DNA from: Vreelandella jeotgali Hwa
Lineage (GTDB): Bacteria > Pseudomonadota > Gammaproteobacteria > Pseudomonadales > Halomonadaceae
Length of the DNA stretch: 64,000 nucleotides
Direction of reading: 5' to 3'
Assembly (NCBI RefSeq): GCF_000334215.1
Contig: NZ_AMQY01000011.1
Location: 62,001 to 126,000 of the forward strand
In this document: piece after piece, positions 1 to 10,787 of the stretch
How the letters are laid out: the number at the start of each line of letters is the position of its first letter
Position numbering within the stretch: the first letter of the stretch is position 1
Notes under the pieces: model-generated
Seen by the model: the letters and a program-made list of their open reading frames with translations, nothing else
Databases searched by the model: none
Told to the model about the DNA's origin: nothing
Translations under genes and position numbers: made by a program

Positions 1-1278
1 GCCAATCAGGCCTATACGCTGCTGATTATCACCGTGGTATTCGGCGAGCTGTTTACCACGGTGATTGTCGGCGAGCATCACGGCAGCTACCGGCTGGCCA
101 ACTTTCTCTGGAGTCTGGCGCTGGCCATCAGCTATCTGATGGTGGTGGTCACGGCGCCGCTGTGCGGGGCGGTCATGGACGGTCGTGCCGCCAAGAAGCG
201 CTTTCTGTGGTGGAGCTATCTGGCCACGGTGGCGTCGACCGCGATGCTCTACTTTGTCGCGCCGGGATACGTGGCGCTGGGCTTCGTGCTGATTATTGTC
301 TCCAACTATGCCTATTCCATGGGCGAGTCGTTTATCGCGGCGTTTCTCCCCGAGCTGGGGCCGCCGTCGGCGCTGGGGCGGATTTCCGGCTTCGGCTGGG
401 CGCTGGGGTACATCGGCGGGCTGTTCGCCGCCGGCTTTACTCTGGTGGTGCTGGGCGAGGCCACCGCCGACAACTTTTCGCGTATCCGCTTTGTGGGGCC
501 GTTTGCCGCCGGGTTTTTCCTGCTGGCGGCGCTGCCGACCTTTGCCTGGCTGAAAGAGCGCGGTACCCCCCGGGCGGTGAATGAGCCCTACCGCCGCATT
601 GCCCGCCGGCGCCTGATGGTAACGCTGCGCGACCTGCGCCACTTTCAGGACCTGAGCCGGTTTCTGGTCTCGCTGCTGTTTTCCATGGCCGGCGTTTACA
701 TTGTGATCGCCTTTGCCTTTATCTATGGCGGCCAGGTCATCGGCTGGGACGCCGGGGTGCGCAACATCATGTTTATTATCGTACAGCTGACCGCGGCGGC
801 GGGGGCGCTGGGCTTCGGCGCGCTCCAGGACCGCCTGGGCGCAAAGTTTACCTACCAGATGACGCTGGTGCTGTGGGTCGCCTCCATTGTGGCGATCTGG
901 GCCACGCCGACGCTGACCGCATGGGTCAACGCGCAGCTGGGCTGGCACTGGCAGGCGCAGTACCTGTTTCTGGTGGTAGGCTGTCTGGCAGGGTTGAGCC
1001 TGGGCTCCAGCCAGTCGGCCAGCCGGGCGCTGGTGGGGCTGTTTTCACCGGCGGGCAAGGCGGCCGAGTTTTTCGGCTTCTGGGGGCTGGCCAACAAGCT
1101 GGCCGGCGTTTTCGGCATTGTGCTGCTGGGGTTGCTTCAGGCCCTGATCGGGCTGGCGGCCTCCATCCTGCTGTGTGCGGGGCTGTTCATGGCGGCGATG
1201 CTGATTTGTGCCCGGGTGAATGAGACCCGGGGGCGTGCCGCGGCCTGCCGGTGGCAGCCGGCGGCGGACGGCACTTAG
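1..1278 (+). CDS. MFS transporter, UMF1 (Atg22-like) family, 5' end cut by the window edge
   Basis: The reading frame is open from base 1 (Ala-Asn-Gln-Ala-Tyr...), so the true start lies outside the window; 425 residues are visible. Many hydrophobic segments alternate with short basic loops, as in a 12-helix major facilitator. The early part (GEHHGSYRLANFLWS, then a GAVMDGRAAKKR loop) resembles the UMF1/Atg22-like group, with the usual short cytoplasmic loop between helices 2 and 3. UMF1 proteins are inner-membrane transporters of poorly defined substrate, so none is assigned. A Shine-Dalgarno sequence (AGGAGG, 1277-1282) overlaps its stop codon and serves the next gene, suggesting co-transcription. 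Confidence 0.8.
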   Translation, partial: ANQAYTLLIITVVFGELFTTVIVGEHHGSYRLANFLWSLALAISYLMVVVTAPLCGAVMDGRAAKKRFLWWSYLATVASTAMLYFVAPGYVALGFVLIIVSNYAYSMGESFIAAFLPELGPPSALGRISGFGWALGYIGGLFAAGFTLVVLGEATADNFSRIRFVGPFAAGFFLLAALPTFAWLKERGTPRAVNEPYRRIARRRLMVTLRDLRHFQDLSRFLVSLLFSMAGVYIVIAFAFIYGGQVIGWDAGVRNIMFIIVQLTAAAGALGFGALQDRLGAKFTYQMTLVLWVASIVAIWATPTLTAWVNAQLGWHWQAQYLFLVVGCLAGLSLGSSQSASRALVGLFSPAGKAAEFFGFWGLANKLAGVFGIVLLGLLQALIGLAASILLCAGLFMAAMLICARVNETRGRAAACRWQPAADGT

Positions 1279-1286
1279 GAGGCTAT

Positions 1287-1808
1287 ATGTCAGCACGGAA
1301 CGGAGGGCGGCGCGGCGGTATCGTCATGATGCTGCTGTTCTGGATACTGCTGATGACCGTCGGCACCTGGTGGCTGCAGGGCGGACTGGAGTCGCTGACC
1401 CACCCCAACGCCGATCTGGTGACCACCGCTGACAGCGGCATGCCGCTAACCCTGGAGCGCAACCGCGCCGGGCATTTCAAGGCGCCGGGCGAGATCAACG
1501 GCGAGCCGGTTACGTTTCTGCTGGATACCGGCGCGACCTATGTGGCGCTGCCCGGCGGGCTGGCCGACAGGCTGGGGCTGAAACGCGGCGAGCGCGTCTG
1601 GTTCAGCACCGCCAACGGCCGGGTCAAGGGGGCGCGGGTGCAGCTGGATTCGGTCGGCCTGGGCGGTATCCGCATGCGCGATGTTCAGGGCTCGGTGAGC
1701 CCCAACATGGACAACGACACCGTGCTGCTGGGCATGAGCTTTTTAAGCCGGCTGAGCATCCGCATTCACGACGGCGAAATGGTGCTTTCCCTGCCCGATT
1801 CCCCCTGA
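1287..1808 (+). CDS. Membrane-anchored retropepsin-like aspartic protease (TIGR02281-type clan AA)
   Basis: 173 residues from an ATG placed 4 bases after AGGAGG. An N-terminal membrane anchor (about residues 12-30, rich in Met/Leu/Trp) is followed by a single aspartic protease half-domain. The catalytic motif is DTGAT at residues 80-84 (FLLDTGATYVALP), and a second conserved hydrophobic turn reads VLLGMSFLSRL. One catalytic Asp per chain means a homodimer would be needed, as in retroviral proteases. Family members are periplasm-facing and of unknown substrate. The gene follows the MFS gene directly and may share its transcript. Confidence 0.85.
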   Translation: MSARNGGRRGGIVMMLLFWILLMTVGTWWLQGGLESLTHPNADLVTTADSGMPLTLERNRAGHFKAPGEINGEPVTFLLDTGATYVALPGGLADRLGLKRGERVWFSTANGRVKGARVQLDSVGLGGIRMRDVQGSVSPNMDNDTVLLGMSFLSRLSIRIHDGEMVLSLPDSP

Positions 1809-1971
1809 TAACGGCCGGCAGGCAGCAGGACGCGGGAAACGCCAGCCGTAGCCGTCGTCGAAAACAGCGCAATGTCGCGGGCAGCGCGGAATCGTCGTGT
1901 CGGCGTCCTTGCTGTATGCTGATGCCGATCATGCCGCAAGGCGGCAGTATTCCACACTTCAAGGAGCGGCC

Positions 1972-2151
1972 ATGGGGATTGAAACCGGAGGTCTGCTGGG
2001 CCTCATCTGGCTGATCGTTATCGTCTGGGCCATCATCAAGGTGGCCAAAAGCCCGGCGGGCGGGCTGTCCAAACTGCTATGGATTCTGCTCCTGCTGTTC
2101 TTCCCGCTGTTCGGCTTTATTATCTGGCTGCTGCTGGGGCCCAGCGGGTAG
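1972..2151 (+). CDS. Small membrane protein with PLDc_N-type domain
   Basis: 59 residues starting at an ATG 5 bases after AAGGAG (1961-1966). Two hydrophobic helices (about residues 8-24 and 35-56) flank a short basic loop, VAKSPAGGLSK. The pattern, including the ending FFPLFGFIIWLLLGP, matches the stand-alone PLDc_N (phospholipase D nuclease N-terminal) membrane domain found in many small bacterial proteins. It has no catalytic residues, and the function is unknown. It lies between the protease and the two-component system and has its own ribosome-binding site. Confidence 0.75.
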   Translation: MGIETGGLLGLIWLIVIVWAIIKVAKSPAGGLSKLLWILLLLFFPLFGFIIWLLLGPSG

Positions 2152-2228
2152 CGCACGGCAGGGTGGTAGAGCCGCTGCTGTACAGGGAAGAGATCCGTCA
2201 TACGCGCAGAGCTACAGGATACACAAAC

Positions 2229-2990
2229 ATGGTCGATCATCTGGAACAACAGATTCAGGCGCTGGGGTCGCAGGAAGGTTCGGGCCTGGCGTATGGCGAG
2301 CGCAAGCACGTCCTGATCATCGAGGACGATCAGCGTCTGGCCGAACTGACCCGTGATTACCTTGAGGCCAACGGCTTTCGGGTCACTCTCGAAGCCGACG
2401 GCGGCAAGGGCGTGGAGCGTATTACCGGTCTGGCGCCGGACTTGGTGATTCTTGACCTGATGCTGCCCGGCGAGGATGGCCTGGCGATTTGCCGCCGCGT
2501 GCGGCCGCACTATGCCGGCCCCATCATGATGCTGACGGCGCGCAGCGACGACCTCGACCAGGTGCTGGGGCTGGAAATGGGGGCCGATGACTACATGCCC
2601 AAGCCGGTGCAGCCGCGGGTGCTGCTGGCGCGCATGCGAGCGCTGTTGCGCCGCGCCGAGTACAGCGTTCCCGCCGTGGGAGAGCAACGCCTGCGCTTTG
2701 ATAATCTGGACATCGACCACGCGACCCGCGAGGCCTGGCTGGACGGCGAGCGCATCGACCTCACCAGCGCCGAATTTGACCTGCTCTGGCTGCTGGCGAG
2801 CAACGCCGGCCGCGTGCTGACACGGGAAGAAATCTTCCATGACCTGCGCGGCATCCGCTACGACGGCCAGGACCGCTCGATTGACGTGCGCGTCTCGCGG
2901 ATTCGTCCCAAGGTCGGGGATGACCCCCACCATCCCCACCGGATCAAGACCGTGCGCAGCAAGGGCTATCTCTTTGTCAAGGACAGCTGA
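2229..2990 (+). CDS. rstA: OmpR-family response regulator, RstA-like
   Basis: 253 residues. The receiver domain (about 26-140) has the acidic pocket E32/D33/D34, the phospho-acceptor Asp76 in VILDLMLP, Thr103 and Lys125. A C-terminal winged helix (about 150-250) ends with the usual RTVRSKGYLF beta-hairpin. The ATG at 2229 has a weak ACAGGA upstream. The partner histidine kinase starts 70 bases after the stop, so this is a standard regulator/kinase operon. The RstA name rests on similarity of the pair to E. coli RstAB; the regulon is unknown here. The N-terminal 25 residues before the receiver are unusually long. Confidence 0.85.
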   Translation: MVDHLEQQIQALGSQEGSGLAYGERKHVLIIEDDQRLAELTRDYLEANGFRVTLEADGGKGVERITGLAPDLVILDLMLPGEDGLAICRRVRPHYAGPIMMLTARSDDLDQVLGLEMGADDYMPKPVQPRVLLARMRALLRRAEYSVPAVGEQRLRFDNLDIDHATREAWLDGERIDLTSAEFDLLWLLASNAGRVLTREEIFHDLRGIRYDGQDRSIDVRVSRIRPKVGDDPHHPHRIKTVRSKGYLFVKDS

Positions 2991-3060
2991 TCCGTCGGGA
3001 TAGCTGATACCGCCGGGCCGGGCGCGCGGCTGGGCCCCAGGCCAACGGGATGTCGTCACC

Positions 3061-4656
3061 ATGCGCTGGAAAGTCATTCGAGGGTCGTTTGTTCGCCTCT
3101 ACCTGCTGCTGGGGATGTCGCTGCTGGCGGTGTTTCTGATCGCTGTGGGCGGGCGAGCGCTGATCGACCAGGTGCGTCAGAAGGATTACCGCGAGCAGCT
3201 GGCGACGCTGCCCGTCGCGCTGGTGGCCGAAGAGCTCAGCGAGCTGGCGCCCGGGCCCCGCGACAAGCGCCTGGCCAAGCGCGCGCGGGAACTGGGTATG
3301 GAATTGCGCCTGACCCGCATGGACGCCGCCGACCCGGGCTATTTTGAACGTATCCGCTTGAAGCAGGGGCGCGCCCTGGTAGAGCCCTCACCCTGGCGGC
3401 TGCGCAAACGCCTGCCGGGAACCTCCTGGCTGCTGACGGCGCGGTTCGACGACTGGAGCGAGCGTCAGTGGCACGCCACCGCAAAGCTGCTGGGCGAGTG
3501 GCTGGCGGCCATGCCCGCCGAAGCCCGCCGCGGGCGCCTGGCCTCGTTGGCCGTGGGCAGCTGGCCGCTGTCGTTGCGCGAACGCCTGCCCGCGGCGCTG
3601 TCGCCACGTCAGCGCGCCCGCCTGGCTCAGGGGCAGGTGATCACGCGGCTGACGCACGAACGGCTGGCGGTGACGTTCTGGGCCCGGCTGCCCGGCGAGC
3701 AGCGCTGGGTCACCATGGGGCCCATGACCCGCGGCGGCTCGCTGGCGCTCAACCTCAATCTGCCGCTGCTCATGGGCTTGCTGCTGGCGCTGTCGCTGTG
3801 TATCTACCTGGTGATGCAGCGTATCGAGTCGCGCATGGCGCGTCTGGAGCTGGCCGCCGCGCGGATCGCCAGCGGCCGGCTGGAAACCCGGGTCAAGGTC
3901 GAAAACGGCGATTTTCTGGGCCGGCTGGGCATGGCTTTCAACGGCATGGCCCGCCAGGTACAAACGCTGCTGCGCGGCCAGCAGGACATGATCCGCGCGG
4001 TATCCCACGAGCTGCGCACCCCGGTAGCGCGTATCCGCTTTGCCGCCCAGATGGTCGAGGACATGACCGATGAGCCGACCATCCGCCGCCAGCTGCAGGG
4101 CATTGACGCCGATATCGGCGAGCTTGACGAGCTGATCGATGAAATCCTCACCTTTGCCCGGCTCGACGGCCAGACCCTGGGCGGCGCCGAGATGGAAACC
4201 ACCCCGGTGGAATGCCGGGCGATGGCCGGCCGCGTGATCGAGAGCCTGGCACCGCTCCACGAAAGCCTGACGATCGCCCTGGCCCCGGGCCCCGAGGTGA
4301 TGCTCGACGCCGAGCCGCGCTACCTTCAGCGGGCGCTGCAAAACCTGGTCAGCAACGCCTGCCGCTACGGCCGCTCGCAGGTAGCGGTGCAGCTATCGGC
4401 CGAGCCCCGCCTGGTGCGCATTGACGTGGAAGACGACGGCCCCGGGGTGCCCGACGACGACCGCGAGGGCATTTTCAAGCCCTTTGCCCGGCTGGATACC
4501 AGCCGCACCCGCAGTTCCGGCGGCTACGGGCTGGGGCTTTCCATCGTGCTGAAGATCATGGCCGGCCACGGCGGCAGCGTCACCGTGGACCGCAGCGAGA
4601 CGCTGGGCGGTGCGCGCTTCACGTTACTGATTCCTCGTCGTGAGCCGCCGGCCTGA
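3061..4656 (+). CDS. rstB: Sensor histidine kinase, RstB-like
   Basis: 531 residues. One membrane helix at about 12-30, a periplasmic region of about 200 residues, a second helix at about 230-253, then HAMP. The dimerisation box has His316 in AVSHELRTPVAR. The ATPase domain shows the N box (LQNLVSNACRYG), G1 box (DDGPGVPDDD), F box (IFKPFARLD) and G2 box (GGYGLGLSI). All residues needed for kinase activity are present. It phosphorylates the regulator encoded just upstream. The periplasmic domain is longer than in E. coli RstB (433 residues in all), so the signal sensed may differ. Its 3' end overlaps the convergent metR gene by 38 bases. Confidence 0.88.
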   Translation: MRWKVIRGSFVRLYLLLGMSLLAVFLIAVGGRALIDQVRQKDYREQLATLPVALVAEELSELAPGPRDKRLAKRARELGMELRLTRMDAADPGYFERIRLKQGRALVEPSPWRLRKRLPGTSWLLTARFDDWSERQWHATAKLLGEWLAAMPAEARRGRLASLAVGSWPLSLRERLPAALSPRQRARLAQGQVITRLTHERLAVTFWARLPGEQRWVTMGPMTRGGSLALNLNLPLLMGLLLALSLCIYLVMQRIESRMARLELAAARIASGRLETRVKVENGDFLGRLGMAFNGMARQVQTLLRGQQDMIRAVSHELRTPVARIRFAAQMVEDMTDEPTIRRQLQGIDADIGELDELIDEILTFARLDGQTLGGAEMETTPVECRAMAGRVIESLAPLHESLTIALAPGPEVMLDAEPRYLQRALQNLVSNACRYGRSQVAVQLSAEPRLVRIDVEDDGPGVPDDDREGIFKPFARLDTSRTRSSGGYGLGLSIVLKIMAGHGGSVTVDRSETLGGARFTLLIPRREPPA

Positions 4657-5557
4657 TACCCGAGAGCACCGCAAAAGACGTCTCCCGCGCAGTGCGCAGA
4701 AAATCCTGCATCCATGACGTTTCCCGGGTTTCCTCCCGCAGTGCGGCGTACAGCGTACTCCATACGCCGCGCTCGCCCAGCTGCACGGCGCTGACGTAGT
4801 CGCGCTCCAGGTACTCGGTCAACGCCCAGCTGGGCAGCGCGCAGACGCCGCGTCCGCTGGCCACCAGCTGCATCATCATGATGGTCAGCTCCGCCGTGCG
4901 GATCTCGGCCGGGGCGACGCCCGCCGGGTCGAGAAACTGCGTGAACACATCCAGCCGCGACTGCTCCACCGGATAGGTAATCAGCGTTTGTCCCGCCAGC
5001 GCCTCGGGCATGACAAAGCCCCGCCCGGCGAGCGAGTGTTGGCGCGCCACCGCCAGCAGCCCTTCGTAGCGAAACAGCGGCGCGTAGTGAATGCCGTCGA
5101 TGGGCTGAGGGTCGGCGGTGATGACCAGGTCCAGCTGCTCCCGGGCCAGCGCGGGCAGCGGGGCGAAGTGGTGGCCGGTGGGAATGTCGATTTCCACTTC
5201 GGGCCAGTGATCGCGAAAGCGGTCCACCGTGGGCATCAGCCACTCAAAGCAGCTGTGACACTCGATGGCCATGTGCAGCCGGCCCTGTTCGCTGCCCGCG
5301 AGCCGGGCCACGTCGCGCTCGGCCTCGCGCACCCGGGGGAGTACCTGTTCGGCCAGGGTGAGTAGTCGCAGGCCGGCGCGGGTAAACGCCACCGGCCGGG
5401 TCTTGCGGGTAAACAGCTCGCTGTCGATGCGGCTTTCCAGGTCCTTGATCTGATGGGACAACGCCGACTGGGTCAGGTGCACGCGCTCGGCGGCTTCCAC
5501 CAGCGAGCCGGTATCGCGCAGGGCGAGCAGGGTACGAAGGTGACGCAGCTCAATCAT
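4619..5557 (-). CDS. metR: LysR-family activator of methionine genes, MetR
   Basis: 312 residues from the ATG of MIELRHLRTL, the usual MetR N-terminus; an upstream in-frame ATG would add 14 unlike residues. The N-terminal helix-turn-helix (about 1-60, with LTQSALSHQIKDLE) is followed by a LysR substrate-binding domain. MetR uses homocysteine as co-inducer and activates metE. The gene is divergent from metE, and the gap between them carries a perfect MetR box. The position, the box and the N-terminal sequence together make the identification firm. The 3' end runs into the rstB coding region. Confidence 0.92.
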   Translation of the reverse strand: MIELRHLRTLLALRDTGSLVEAAERVHLTQSALSHQIKDLESRIDSELFTRKTRPVAFTRAGLRLLTLAEQVLPRVREAERDVARLAGSEQGRLHMAIECHSCFEWLMPTVDRFRDHWPEVEIDIPTGHHFAPLPALAREQLDLVITADPQPIDGIHYAPLFRYEGLLAVARQHSLAGRGFVMPEALAGQTLITYPVEQSRLDVFTQFLDPAGVAPAEIRTAELTIMMMQLVASGRGVCALPSWALTEYLERDYVSAVQLGERGVWSTLYAALREETRETSWMQDFLRTARETSFAVLSGIRPAAHDEESVT

Positions 5558-5603
5558 GGCGGGCAGGCATCGGGAGGATAACGTCTTGCCGAAGGACAAG
5601 GCC

Positions 5604-5633
5604 TTGCTGAAATATATTCATTTTATGTATTAA
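5604..5633 (+). promoter_or_regulatory. metE promoter region with MetR box
   Basis: TGAAATATATTCA at 5608-5620 is a perfect match to the MetR consensus TGAA-N5-TTCA. A plausible sigma-70 promoter overlaps it: TTGCTG (5604-5609), 18-base spacer, TATTAA (5628-5633), giving a leader of about 90 bases before metE. The region is much more AT-rich than its surroundings. The box match is seen directly; activation of metE by MetR is known biology; the exact -35/-10 assignment is inference. Confidence 0.75.
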
Positions 5634-5730
5634 AAAGATTAGTTTGATTCACTTTTGGGCGCCCAGCACACTGCAGGCAGGTTCGATTCGCCGCGTATCC
5701 ACGCGGCATTCACGTTAAAGGACATCCTGC

Positions 5731-8073
5731 ATGACAGTTTCTCATATTCCGGGCTACCCGCGTATCGGTGCCTTTCGCGAGCTGAAAAAAGCCACCGAAG
5801 CCTACTGGAAGGGCGACCTCGACGCGACGGCGCTGGAAAGCACCGCCCAAACCCTGCGCGCCGAGCACTGGCAGGCACAGTACGATGCCGGGCTGGACTT
5901 CGTCAGCGTCGGCGATTTTGCGTTTTATGACCAGGTGCTCAACGTCTCGGTATTGCTGGGGGCCGTTCCCGAGCGCTTTAACGCCGCGGCCGAAGTCGGG
6001 CCGGAAAACGCTGGGCCGGGCGAGGTCACGCTGGACACCGCCTTCCGCATGGCCCGGGGTCGCGCGCCCAGCGGTGAGCCCGCCGCCGCCTGCGAGATGA
6101 CCAAGTATTTTGATACCAACTATCACTACCTGGTCCCCGAGCTGCACGCGGGGCAAACCTTCAAGCTGGCCTCAAGCCGCCTGTTTGACGAGGTCGCCGA
6201 GGCCCAGGCCGCAGGCTTTACCCCCAAGGTTACGCTGACCGGGCCGCTTACCTGGCTGTGGCTGGGCAAGGAAAAGGGCGCCGCCTTCAACCGTCTGGAC
6301 CTGCTCGACGGCGTGCTCGACGTCTATGCGGCCATACTCACCCGGCTGGCCGAGCAGGGCGTGGAATGGGTGCAGCTGGATGAACCGGCGCTGGTTCAGG
6401 ACCTCCCCGCCGAGTGGCAGCAGGCCTACGAGCGCGCCTATAACCGTCTGCAGTCCACCTCGGTGAAGATTCTGCTGGCAACCTACTTTGGCGGCCTGGG
6501 CGATAATCTTTCGGTAGCCACGCGCCTGCCGGTGGCCGGCATCCACGTGGACGCCGTGCGCGCGCCGGGCGAGCTGGACCATGTAGTCGATCGCATCGGC
6601 CCGCATCGGGTGCTGTCCGTCGGCGTGATCGACGGGCGCAACGTCTGGCGCGCCGATCTGGCCGCGCTGCGCGAGCGCCTGCAGCCGCTGAAAGTGCGCC
6701 TGGGCGATCGCCTGTGGGTAGCCCCCGGCTGTTCGCTGCTGCACGTCCCGGTAGATGTCAACGCCGAAACCGACCTGGACACCGAGCTGAAGAGCTGGCT
6801 GGCGTTTGCCCGCCAGAAGCTCGACGAAACGGTGACCCTGGCGCGCCTGCTCGACGGCCGCGCTACCGCCGACGACGAGCAGCGCCTGGCGGACGCCACC
6901 CGGGCGCTGGACACTCGCCGCGAATCCGCGCGGATTCACCAGCCGGCGGTGGCCACCCGCCTGGCGGCAATCAAACCGGCGGACAGCCAGCGCACTGCGC
7001 CCTACGCCACCCGCTCCCGGGCCCAGCGCGAGGCGCTTGCGCTGCCGCTGTACCCGACGACGACCATCGGCTCCTTCCCACAGACCGGGGATATCCGCGC
7101 CGACCGCCGTGCGCACAAGAACGGCGACCTGAGCACCGAGGAGTACGAAGCGCGGATGCGCGGCGAGATCGCCTACGCAGTGGAACGCCAGGAAGCGCTG
7201 GGCATCGACATGCTGGTGCACGGCGAGGCCGAGCGCAACGACATGGTCGAATACTTCGGCGAGCAGCTCGACGGCTTCGCCTTCACCCGCTTTGGCTGGG
7301 TGCAGAGCTACGGCTCGCGCTGCGTGAAGCCGCCGGTGATCTTCGGCGACGTCACCCGCCCCGCGCCCATCACCGTGCGCTGGAGCGAATACGCCCAGTC
7401 GCTCACCGACAAGCCGATGAAGGGCATGCTCACCGGCCCGGTGACCATTCTGCAGTGGTCGTTCGTGCGCGACGACCAGCCACGCGATACCACCTGCCGC
7501 CAGATTGCGCTGGCGCTGCGCGACGAGGTGGTGGACCTGGAAGGCGCCGGCATCCAGGCGATCCAGATCGACGAGCCGGCGCTGCGCGAAGGCCTGCCGC
7601 TACGCCGGGCCGAGTGGCAGGCGTATCTCGACTGGGCGGTGGAGAGTTTCCGCCTGAGCGCCTCGGGCGTTGCCGACGCCACCCAGATTCATACCCACAT
7701 GTGCTATTCCGAGTTCAACGACATCATCGGGGCGATTGCCGCGCTGGACGCCGACGTGATCACCATCGAGACCTCGCGCTCGGACATGGAGCTGTTGGAC
7801 GCCTTCCAGGACTTTGCCTACCCCAACGAGATCGGCCCCGGGGTTTACGATATCCACAGCCCCAATCTGCCCGACGTGGACTGGATGGTCACGCTGATGG
7901 AAAAGGCCGCCGAGCGGATTCCCGCCGAGCGCCTCTGGGTCAACCCCGACTGCGGGCTGAAAACCCGGCGCTGGGACGAGGTCGAGCCGGCGTTGGCGCG
8001 CATGGTTGAAGCCGCCGAAAGCCTGCGCGAGCGCGCCGGGGCAACAAACGCGGAAGGCGCCGCCACGGTGTAA
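5731..8073 (+). CDS. metE: Cobalamin-independent methionine synthase
   Basis: 780 residues, close to the family's usual 750-790. MetE transfers the methyl group from 5-methyltetrahydropteroyl-polyglutamate to homocysteine in the cytoplasm. The N-terminal half begins [17 protein letters not shown]. The catalytic C-terminal barrel begins near [15 protein letters not shown] and holds the zinc ligands: His and Cys of [10 protein letters not shown] and the late Cys of NPDCGLKTR. It is divergent from metR, consistent with MetR control. No B12 riboswitch is evident in the 170-base gap. A strong terminator follows. Confidence 0.97.
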   Translation: MTVSHIPGYPRIGAFRELKKATEAYWKGDLDATALESTAQTLRAEHWQAQYDAGLDFVSVGDFAFYDQVLNVSVLLGAVPERFNAAAEVGPENAGPGEVTLDTAFRMARGRAPSGEPAAACEMTKYFDTNYHYLVPELHAGQTFKLASSRLFDEVAEAQAAGFTPKVTLTGPLTWLWLGKEKGAAFNRLDLLDGVLDVYAAILTRLAEQGVEWVQLDEPALVQDLPAEWQQAYERAYNRLQSTSVKILLATYFGGLGDNLSVATRLPVAGIHVDAVRAPGELDHVVDRIGPHRVLSVGVIDGRNVWRADLAALRERLQPLKVRLGDRLWVAPGCSLLHVPVDVNAETDLDTELKSWLAFARQKLDETVTLARLLDGRATADDEQRLADATRALDTRRESARIHQPAVATRLAAIKPADSQRTAPYATRSRAQREALALPLYPTTTIGSFPQTGDIRADRRAHKNGDLSTEEYEARMRGEIAYAVERQEALGIDMLVHGEAERNDMVEYFGEQLDGFAFTRFGWVQSYGSRCVKPPVIFGDVTRPAPITVRWSEYAQSLTDKPMKGMLTGPVTILQWSFVRDDQPRDTTCRQIALALRDEVVDLEGAGIQAIQIDEPALREGLPLRRAEWQAYLDWAVESFRLSASGVADATQIHTHMCYSEFNDIIGAIAALDADVITIETSRSDMELLDAFQDFAYPNEIGPGVYDIHSPNLPDVDWMVTLMEKAAERIPAERLWVNPDCGLKTRRWDEVEPALARMVEAAESLRERAGATNAEGAATV

Positions 8074-8091
8074 AAACGCGCCTTCACATGC

Positions 8092-8122
8092 AAAAGCCGG
8101 CCCCGGGGGGCCGGCTTTTTTG
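8092..8122 (+). terminator. Rho-independent terminator of metE
   Basis: The inverted repeat AAAAGCCGGCCCC / GGGGGCCGGCTTTT is followed by a T run. The A-tract on the left means it could also work on the opposite strand for hemB, whose stop is at 8158. Confidence 0.9.
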
Positions 8123-8157
8123 TAGCGATGATTTAGTAGCGATGATGAACGGGTCGG

Positions 8158-9180
<1,023 letters not shown>

Positions 9181-9230
9181 TCAAACGGCAAACGGAATAG
9201 CGGCGCCGGGCCTCGGCGAGGGTGGCCCGG

Positions 9231-10007
9231 CTAGGACGCCTCGCGGGCCCGACGATTGCGCACGATACGGCCCAGCAGCAGCCCGATTTCGTAAAGCAGA
9301 TACATGGGCACCGCCAGCAGGCTTTGCGAGACAACGTCGGGCGGTGTCAGCAGCATGCCCACCACAAAGCAGCAGAGCACGATATAGGGGCGCTTGCGGC
9401 TCAGGCTTTCGACCGTGGTGGCGCCCGACAGCACCAGCAAAAAGGTGGCGATGGGAATCTCGAAGGCGACACCGAAGGCAAAAAACAGCTTCAACACGAA
9501 GTTGAGATACTGGTTGATGTCGGTCATCACCGTGATGTCGTCGGGCCCTGTCTGGGTGAAAAAGGCAAACAGCAGCGGAAAGACCGCATAGTAGGCAAAG
9601 GCGGCACCGGCGTAGAATAGCGCCACGCTGGAAACCAGCAGCGGCACGGCCAGGGTCTTTTCCCGGTCGTAGAGGCCGGGCGCGACAAAGGCCCAGGCCT
9701 GGTGCAGCACCACCGGCACGGCGATAAACACCGCCACCACCAGGGTCAGCTTGAACGGCGCGAGAAACGGCGAAGCCACTTCGGTGGCGATCATCTGCGA
9801 GCCGTCGGGCAGCAGCGCCATCAACGGCTCGGCGACAAAGGCATAGATGTCGTTGGCGAACGCATACAGCCCCAGAAAGATCACCAGAATGGCCACAACG
9901 GCGCGCATCAGCCGCGAACGCAGTTCAATCAGATGTTCGATCAGCGGGGCCTGGGAGCTTTCCTGCTGCGTATCCGTGTTGTGCTGTTTGGCGCTACTGC
10001 GGCTCAT
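9231..10007 (-). CDS. tatC: Twin-arginine translocase subunit TatC
   Basis: 258 residues with six predicted membrane helices. The start region reads PLIEHLIELRSRLMRAVVAI, a TatC hallmark in which the conserved Glu binds twin-arginine signal peptides. TatC with TatB forms the receptor for folded Tat substrates in the inner membrane. The start overlaps the 3' end of tatB by 14 bases, so translation is probably coupled. Confidence 0.97.
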   Translation of the reverse strand: MSRSSAKQHNTDTQQESSQAPLIEHLIELRSRLMRAVVAILVIFLGLYAFANDIYAFVAEPLMALLPDGSQMIATEVASPFLAPFKLTLVVAVFIAVPVVLHQAWAFVAPGLYDREKTLAVPLLVSSVALFYAGAAFAYYAVFPLLFAFFTQTGPDDITVMTDINQYLNFVLKLFFAFGVAFEIPIATFLLVLSGATTVESLSRKRPYIVLCCFVVGMLLTPPDVVSQSLLAVPMYLLYEIGLLLGRIVRNRRAREAS

Positions 10008-10398
10008 TGTCGGTCTTGTCCTTGTTCACGTCGCGTCCGTCGTCAGGTGGCGTTTCGCGTAGCGAGGCGAGGGCATCATCCAGCCGGCCCGAGGCGTCTT
10101 CGGCCTTGCGTTCCACCTGACGCGCCTTCTGCGCCGGCTCGTTGGCCAGGCTTTCAACGTCGCTTTTGGCCTTGTTCAGCGTGTCATCGAGCTGTTTCTG
10201 CTGGTCGTCGAGCTTCTGGCGCAGGTCTTCGGCTTCCAGCTGGGAGCTTATTTCGCGCTGCATGCCGGACACGGTGCGCTTGATCTTGCCCACCCACATG
10301 CCGGTGGTGCGGGCGGCACGCGGCAGGCGCTCGGGGCCGAGCACCAGCAGCCCGACCACGGCGATAATCAGGATTTCAAGAAAGCCGATGTCGAGCAT
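9994..10398 (-). CDS. tatB: Twin-arginine translocase subunit TatB
   Basis: 134 residues. The N-terminal helix reads MLDIGFLEILIIAVVGLLVLGPERLP with the conserved Glu and the helix-breaking Gly-Pro, followed by an amphipathic helix and a charged, probably disordered tail. TatB pairs with TatC in substrate recognition. It lies 3 bases after tatA and overlaps tatC. Confidence 0.95.
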   Translation of the reverse strand: MLDIGFLEILIIAVVGLLVLGPERLPRAARTTGMWVGKIKRTVSGMQREISSQLEAEDLRQKLDDQQKQLDDTLNKAKSDVESLANEPAQKARQVERKAEDASGRLDDALASLRETPPDDGRDVNKDKTDNEPQ

Positions 10399-10401
10399 GG
10401 C

Positions 10402-10674
10402 TTACGGGCGCTCGTCGCCGTTGTCCGAGGTCTTTTCCCGGGCCTCGACGTCGTAGGTGTTGCCGGTCTCGTCGTCATCGTGGCGCACCTTGCCCTGGGG
10501 CTGGGCGCTGTCGTCGTCGCCGTTGTCCTTTTCCTCTTCGTGCATGGCGCTCTTGAAGCCCTTGACCGCGCCGCCCAGGTCGGTGCCCACGTTGCGCAGT
10601 TTCTTGGTGCCGAAAATCAGGATGATAATCCCCAGAACAATCAGCAGCTGCCAGATACTGATACCACCTAACAT
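10402..10674 (-). CDS. tatA: Twin-arginine translocase subunit TatA
   Basis: 90 residues. It starts [22 protein letters not shown] with the FGTKKLR hinge, then an amphipathic helix ([15 protein letters not shown]) and an acidic tail. TatA multimers form the size-fitting pore of the Tat system. First gene of a tight tatABC unit. Confidence 0.97.
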   Translation of the reverse strand: MLGGISIWQLLIVLGIIILIFGTKKLRNVGTDLGGAVKGFKSAMHEEEKDNGDDDSAQPQGKVRHDDDETGNTYDVEAREKTSDNGDERP

Positions 10675-10787
10675 AGGCTTTCCCTCGTTGGTTTCCGTGC
10701 GTGCAAAATGACGTTATCGGTGTTGAATACCGGTCCTTGATACCGGTACTGACTGACCGATGATGTTGATTACCGGCGCGATGCCGC

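Noticed and set aside
1959-3077. Antisense frame over the response regulator gene
   Set aside because: No recognisable domain, and it covers the well-supported rstA and PLDc_N genes on the other strand.
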